DNA of 16,381 nt. It comes from Saprospiraceae bacterium (GTDB lineage: Bacteria > Bacteroidota > Bacteroidia > Chitinophagales > Saprospiraceae). Under the pieces are notes generated by a model. That model saw nothing but the letters and a program-made list of their open reading frames with translations, had not been told where the DNA came from and searched no databases. The stretch is taken from contig JACMMM010000557.1 in NCBI GenBank assembly GCA_014379065.1, forward strand, positions 1 to 16,381, given 5' to 3'. This document shows, piece after piece, positions 14,484 to 16,381 of the stretch; positions within the stretch are counted from its first letter, which is position 1, and each line of letters starts with the position of its first letter. A program made the position numbers and the translations under genes.

Positions 14484-14550
14484 TCACGTTGCTCCTTGCC
14501 CCTAGCCAACTTGCAACTTGTGAACTTCCCAACTTTAAACTCATACGCTC

Positions 14551-15858
14551 ATGAAAAAATCTTTCCTATTCCCGCTTCTACTCCTGCTTGCAACAAGCCT
14601 TTTTGCGCAGAGGACAACACTGGCTACGGCAGGGAAAAACACCCCAATATTCGTCGAGGTAGACCCACATCAGGATGTCACACCGCCAGAGGTCTCCTGC
14701 CTCAATGGCTTGAGTGTCAATGTAATGCCCACAGGGATGATTCAACTTTTGGCGACTGATTTTTTGCTTTCAGTCTCGGACAACGTGACGCCAACCGACC
14801 AAATTAAGATCGCCGTGCGAAAGGCGGGCACTGGCTTTGGATTCCCAGTGGATGCCCAGGGAAACCCTCGCCTGAGCGTTGTTTTTGATTGCGATCATTT
14901 AGGAACCCAAGCAGTAGAACTCTGGGCAAAAGACTTAAAAGGCAACACCGCGCATTGCCTCGCTTACACCATTGTGCAAGACAATTTTGGGATCTGCTTT
15001 GGAAACCCGCCTGGAGACTGGCTGATAGAGATTTGCGCTAAGACAGAAGGGCCAGATGGGATAGAAGACGTTGAGTTTGTAGTGTCTGGCTCAAACCCAA
15101 ACGGGCCATTTTATGCCTTTGAGGTGTCGGAGCCTACCAACGGTTGTGGCCAATTTGATGTGCCACTCGGCAGCAATGTCACGGCTACTCCCATAAAAGA
15201 CGACAGCCCGCTGAATGGCGTGACGGTGTATGATTTAGTCCTGATTTCCAAGCATATTCTAGGGATTGAGATGCTGAACAGCCCCTACAAAATGATCGCT
15301 GCCGATGCTGACCGAAATGGGGTGATTGATTCCACGGACATAGTTGAACTTAGGAAACTCATTACGGGCATATACACCGAGCTGCCCAACAATACCTCCT
15401 GGCGTTTTGTAGACAAAAGTTATGTGTTTCCAGACCCAAGCAATCCTTTTGCTGCGGTCTTTCCAGAGTCGCTTACGGTTCAGAACATCCAGTTTCCCGT
15501 TTCGGCAGACTTCATAGGAATCAAAGTAGGCGACGTGAACAACACCGCCGTAGCAAACGTAGCAAACCATGAACCTGAGGATAGGGCTGTGATCCCAGAA
15601 AGCTCCTCCATTGGTCTGCCGCGCCCAAACCCCACGGAAGGGGATGCTAGGATACCCATCTACCTGCCAAGTGCAGAAAACGTTCGACTTGAAATCAGCG
15701 ATCTGGCGGGAAAACTGCTCTGGGTCAATGATTTGCGATTGGAAAAAGGAAACCACAATTTGGAGATTCCGGCTTCGGTGATGTCAGGTAAAGGAGTGTA
15801 TGTGTGGCGGGTCTGGGCTGGGGAAGTGATAAAGGCTGGGAAGGTGGTGCGGTTGTAA
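14551..15858 (+). CDS. T9SS-exported HYR/dockerin-like protein, third and shortest paralogue
   Basis: 435 residues. Residues 1-20 are a signal peptide (MKKSFLFPLLLLLATSLFAQ). It lacks the Cys-rich first domain of its two neighbours: after a linker of about 25 residues it enters the HYR-like sandwich (46-145; SCLNGLSVNVMP to TIVQDN). The dockerin-like module (about 217-332) has a degenerate first half (PLNGVTVYDLVLISKHILG), a textbook EF-hand loop (D252, D254, N256, G257, I259, D263) and a closing IKVGDVNNT. The type A T9SS sorting domain runs from about 355 (RPNPTEGDARIPIYL) to the end AGKVVRL. It is closely similar to the second paralogue over the shared parts, so the set arose by tandem duplication. 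No cohesin-like domain. The MITE-like element lies just upstream. Confidence 0.9.
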   Translation: MKKSFLFPLLLLLATSLFAQRTTLATAGKNTPIFVEVDPHQDVTPPEVSCLNGLSVNVMPTGMIQLLATDFLLSVSDNVTPTDQIKIAVRKAGTGFGFPVDAQGNPRLSVVFDCDHLGTQAVELWAKDLKGNTAHCLAYTIVQDNFGICFGNPPGDWLIEICAKTEGPDGIEDVEFVVSGSNPNGPFYAFEVSEPTNGCGQFDVPLGSNVTATPIKDDSPLNGVTVYDLVLISKHILGIEMLNSPYKMIAADADRNGVIDSTDIVELRKLITGIYTELPNNTSWRFVDKSYVFPDPSNPFAAVFPESLTVQNIQFPVSADFIGIKVGDVNNTAVANVANHEPEDRAVIPESSSIGLPRPNPTEGDARIPIYLPSAENVRLEISDLAGKLLWVNDLRLEKGNHNLEIPASVMSGKGVYVWRVWAGEVIKAGKVVRL

Positions 15859-15933
15859 GATTTGACAAGTTGCATGCACCTAATTCGAATACAGCCATGC
15901 GATTTTAAATGTGTTGTATTGCACTCAAACCTT

Positions 15934-16381
15934 CTATCGCTTTCTCATCATCTTCATTGCGGCCACAGATATCCTATTTTGTATTTTGGCAAATTCTTCG
16001 GGATTAGCTCTTCCAAAATCATATTCTTTTTCAGCCTTATCAAGTTGATTAAGTAGCAATGCAGCCTCATCATTAGGCATTAAAAGTAGAAGTGCCTCTC
16101 TAATTGATCCCGCTTGCAAAAGTGAGATTGGTGTTTGATCAGATTTGTTAAATATCCCATCTAACAAACCCTGCACATTGACATCATCAAAACTCTCTCG
16201 ACATTCTACGGTTGGTTTACCTTTAGCAAGGCGGTTTTCTAGATCTTTTTTGTCATAGAAATGTGGTGTATTGCTGGCTTTACAAACTGGGCAATTACAA
16301 GGTATTTTTATTGCTACCTTCAAACGATCCCCAAAGGTAGAATGGAGTTCATCCAGTTTTTCTGCAACGATAGTAACCAAC
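15934..16381 (-). CDS. C-terminal fragment resembling a Roc-COR/LRR GTPase with an effector-associated-like domain
   Basis: About 149 residues to the TAG stop; the frame is open to the right edge, so the start lies outside (the TTG at 16380 is not a credible start). The first part has a Cys-rich motif, IPCNCPVC, then PHFYDKKDLENRLAKGK and TVECRESFDDVNVQGLLDGI. This pattern is one I associate with the end of COR regions in bacterial Roc-COR/leucine-rich-repeat GTPases. The last ~65 residues (TPISLLQAGSIREALLLL ... LNQLDKAEKEYDFGRANPEEFAKIQNRI) form a short three-helix pattern like the effector-associated domains that recruit partner proteins in NTP-dependent conflict systems. Both assignments come from pattern memory; the GTPase itself is not visible. 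Convergent with the third T9SS gene, 75 bp away. Confidence 0.65.
   Translation of the reverse strand, partial: LVTIVAEKLDELHSTFGDRLKVAIKIPCNCPVCKASNTPHFYDKKDLENRLAKGKPTVECRESFDDVNVQGLLDGIFNKSDQTPISLLQAGSIREALLLLMPNDEAALLLNQLDKAEKEYDFGRANPEEFAKIQNRISVAAMKMMRKR

Noticed and set aside
14493..14535. AACTTG/AACTT-rich stretch before the third T9SS gene as a possible CRISPR-like or operator array
   Set aside because: Units are only 5-6 bp with irregular spacing; similar low-complexity runs are common before Bacteroidota genes.
15888..15920. AATACA/TGTATT inverted repeat as terminator between the convergent genes at the right end
   Set aside because: A 6-bp A/T-rich stem with a 21-base loop and no T-run is too weak to call.

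Overview
The window looks like chromosomal DNA of a member of the Bacteroidota, most likely from the Saprospiria (Saprospiraceae, Haliscomenobacter/Lewinella-like). The evidence is three proteins ending in type IX secretion (T9SS) sorting domains, dockerin-like modules ending in an 'IKxGDVN' motif, a Bacteroidota-type -7 promoter box (TAnnTTTG), no Shine-Dalgarno sites in front of the starts, and many intergenic palindromes with a GGTTTT/AAAACC core. No rRNA, tRNA or CRISPR array was seen. The taxonomic call is inference from gene content.

Left part (1-4184): the minus strand carries the N-terminal ~1128 residues of a large alpha-2-macroglobulin-family lipoprotein whose C-terminal part lies beyond the left edge. 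Upstream of it is a palindrome-rich stretch with one small hypothetical gene (3488-3730) bracketed by two copies of the same palindrome, then about 330 bp without a convincing gene.

Middle part (4156-6168): a plus-strand operon of three genes joined by two ATGA overlaps. It encodes a small helical protein, an HNH endonuclease and xylose isomerase (xylA), behind a good -7 box. A convergent intergenic region (6169-6369) follows, with two near-identical 49-bp direct repeats and a third inverted partial copy. Next are two minus-strand genes that probably form an operon: a secreted class-C-like serine beta-lactamase/esterase with a TPR-like tail (9578-8127), then an AsmA/DUF748-like membrane-anchored protein (8079-6370).

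Right part (9579-15858): a tandem set of three paralogous, T9SS-exported modular proteins, each with an HYR-like beta-sandwich and a dockerin-like EF-hand module. Only the first also carries a cohesin-like domain, so the cluster could encode a small cohesin-dockerin surface assembly; this is a hypothesis. The first gene has a signal peptide whose n-region has been lengthened by an in-frame 60-bp duplication. The gaps between these genes hold a 68-bp near-perfect palindrome and a 188-bp MITE-like element with 25-bp terminal inverted repeats.

Right edge (15934-16381): the minus strand holds the C-terminal ~149 residues of a protein resembling the tails of Roc-COR/LRR-type GTPases. A Cys-rich segment is followed by a short helical domain like the effector-associated domains of NTP-dependent conflict systems. 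The rest of that gene lies outside the window.
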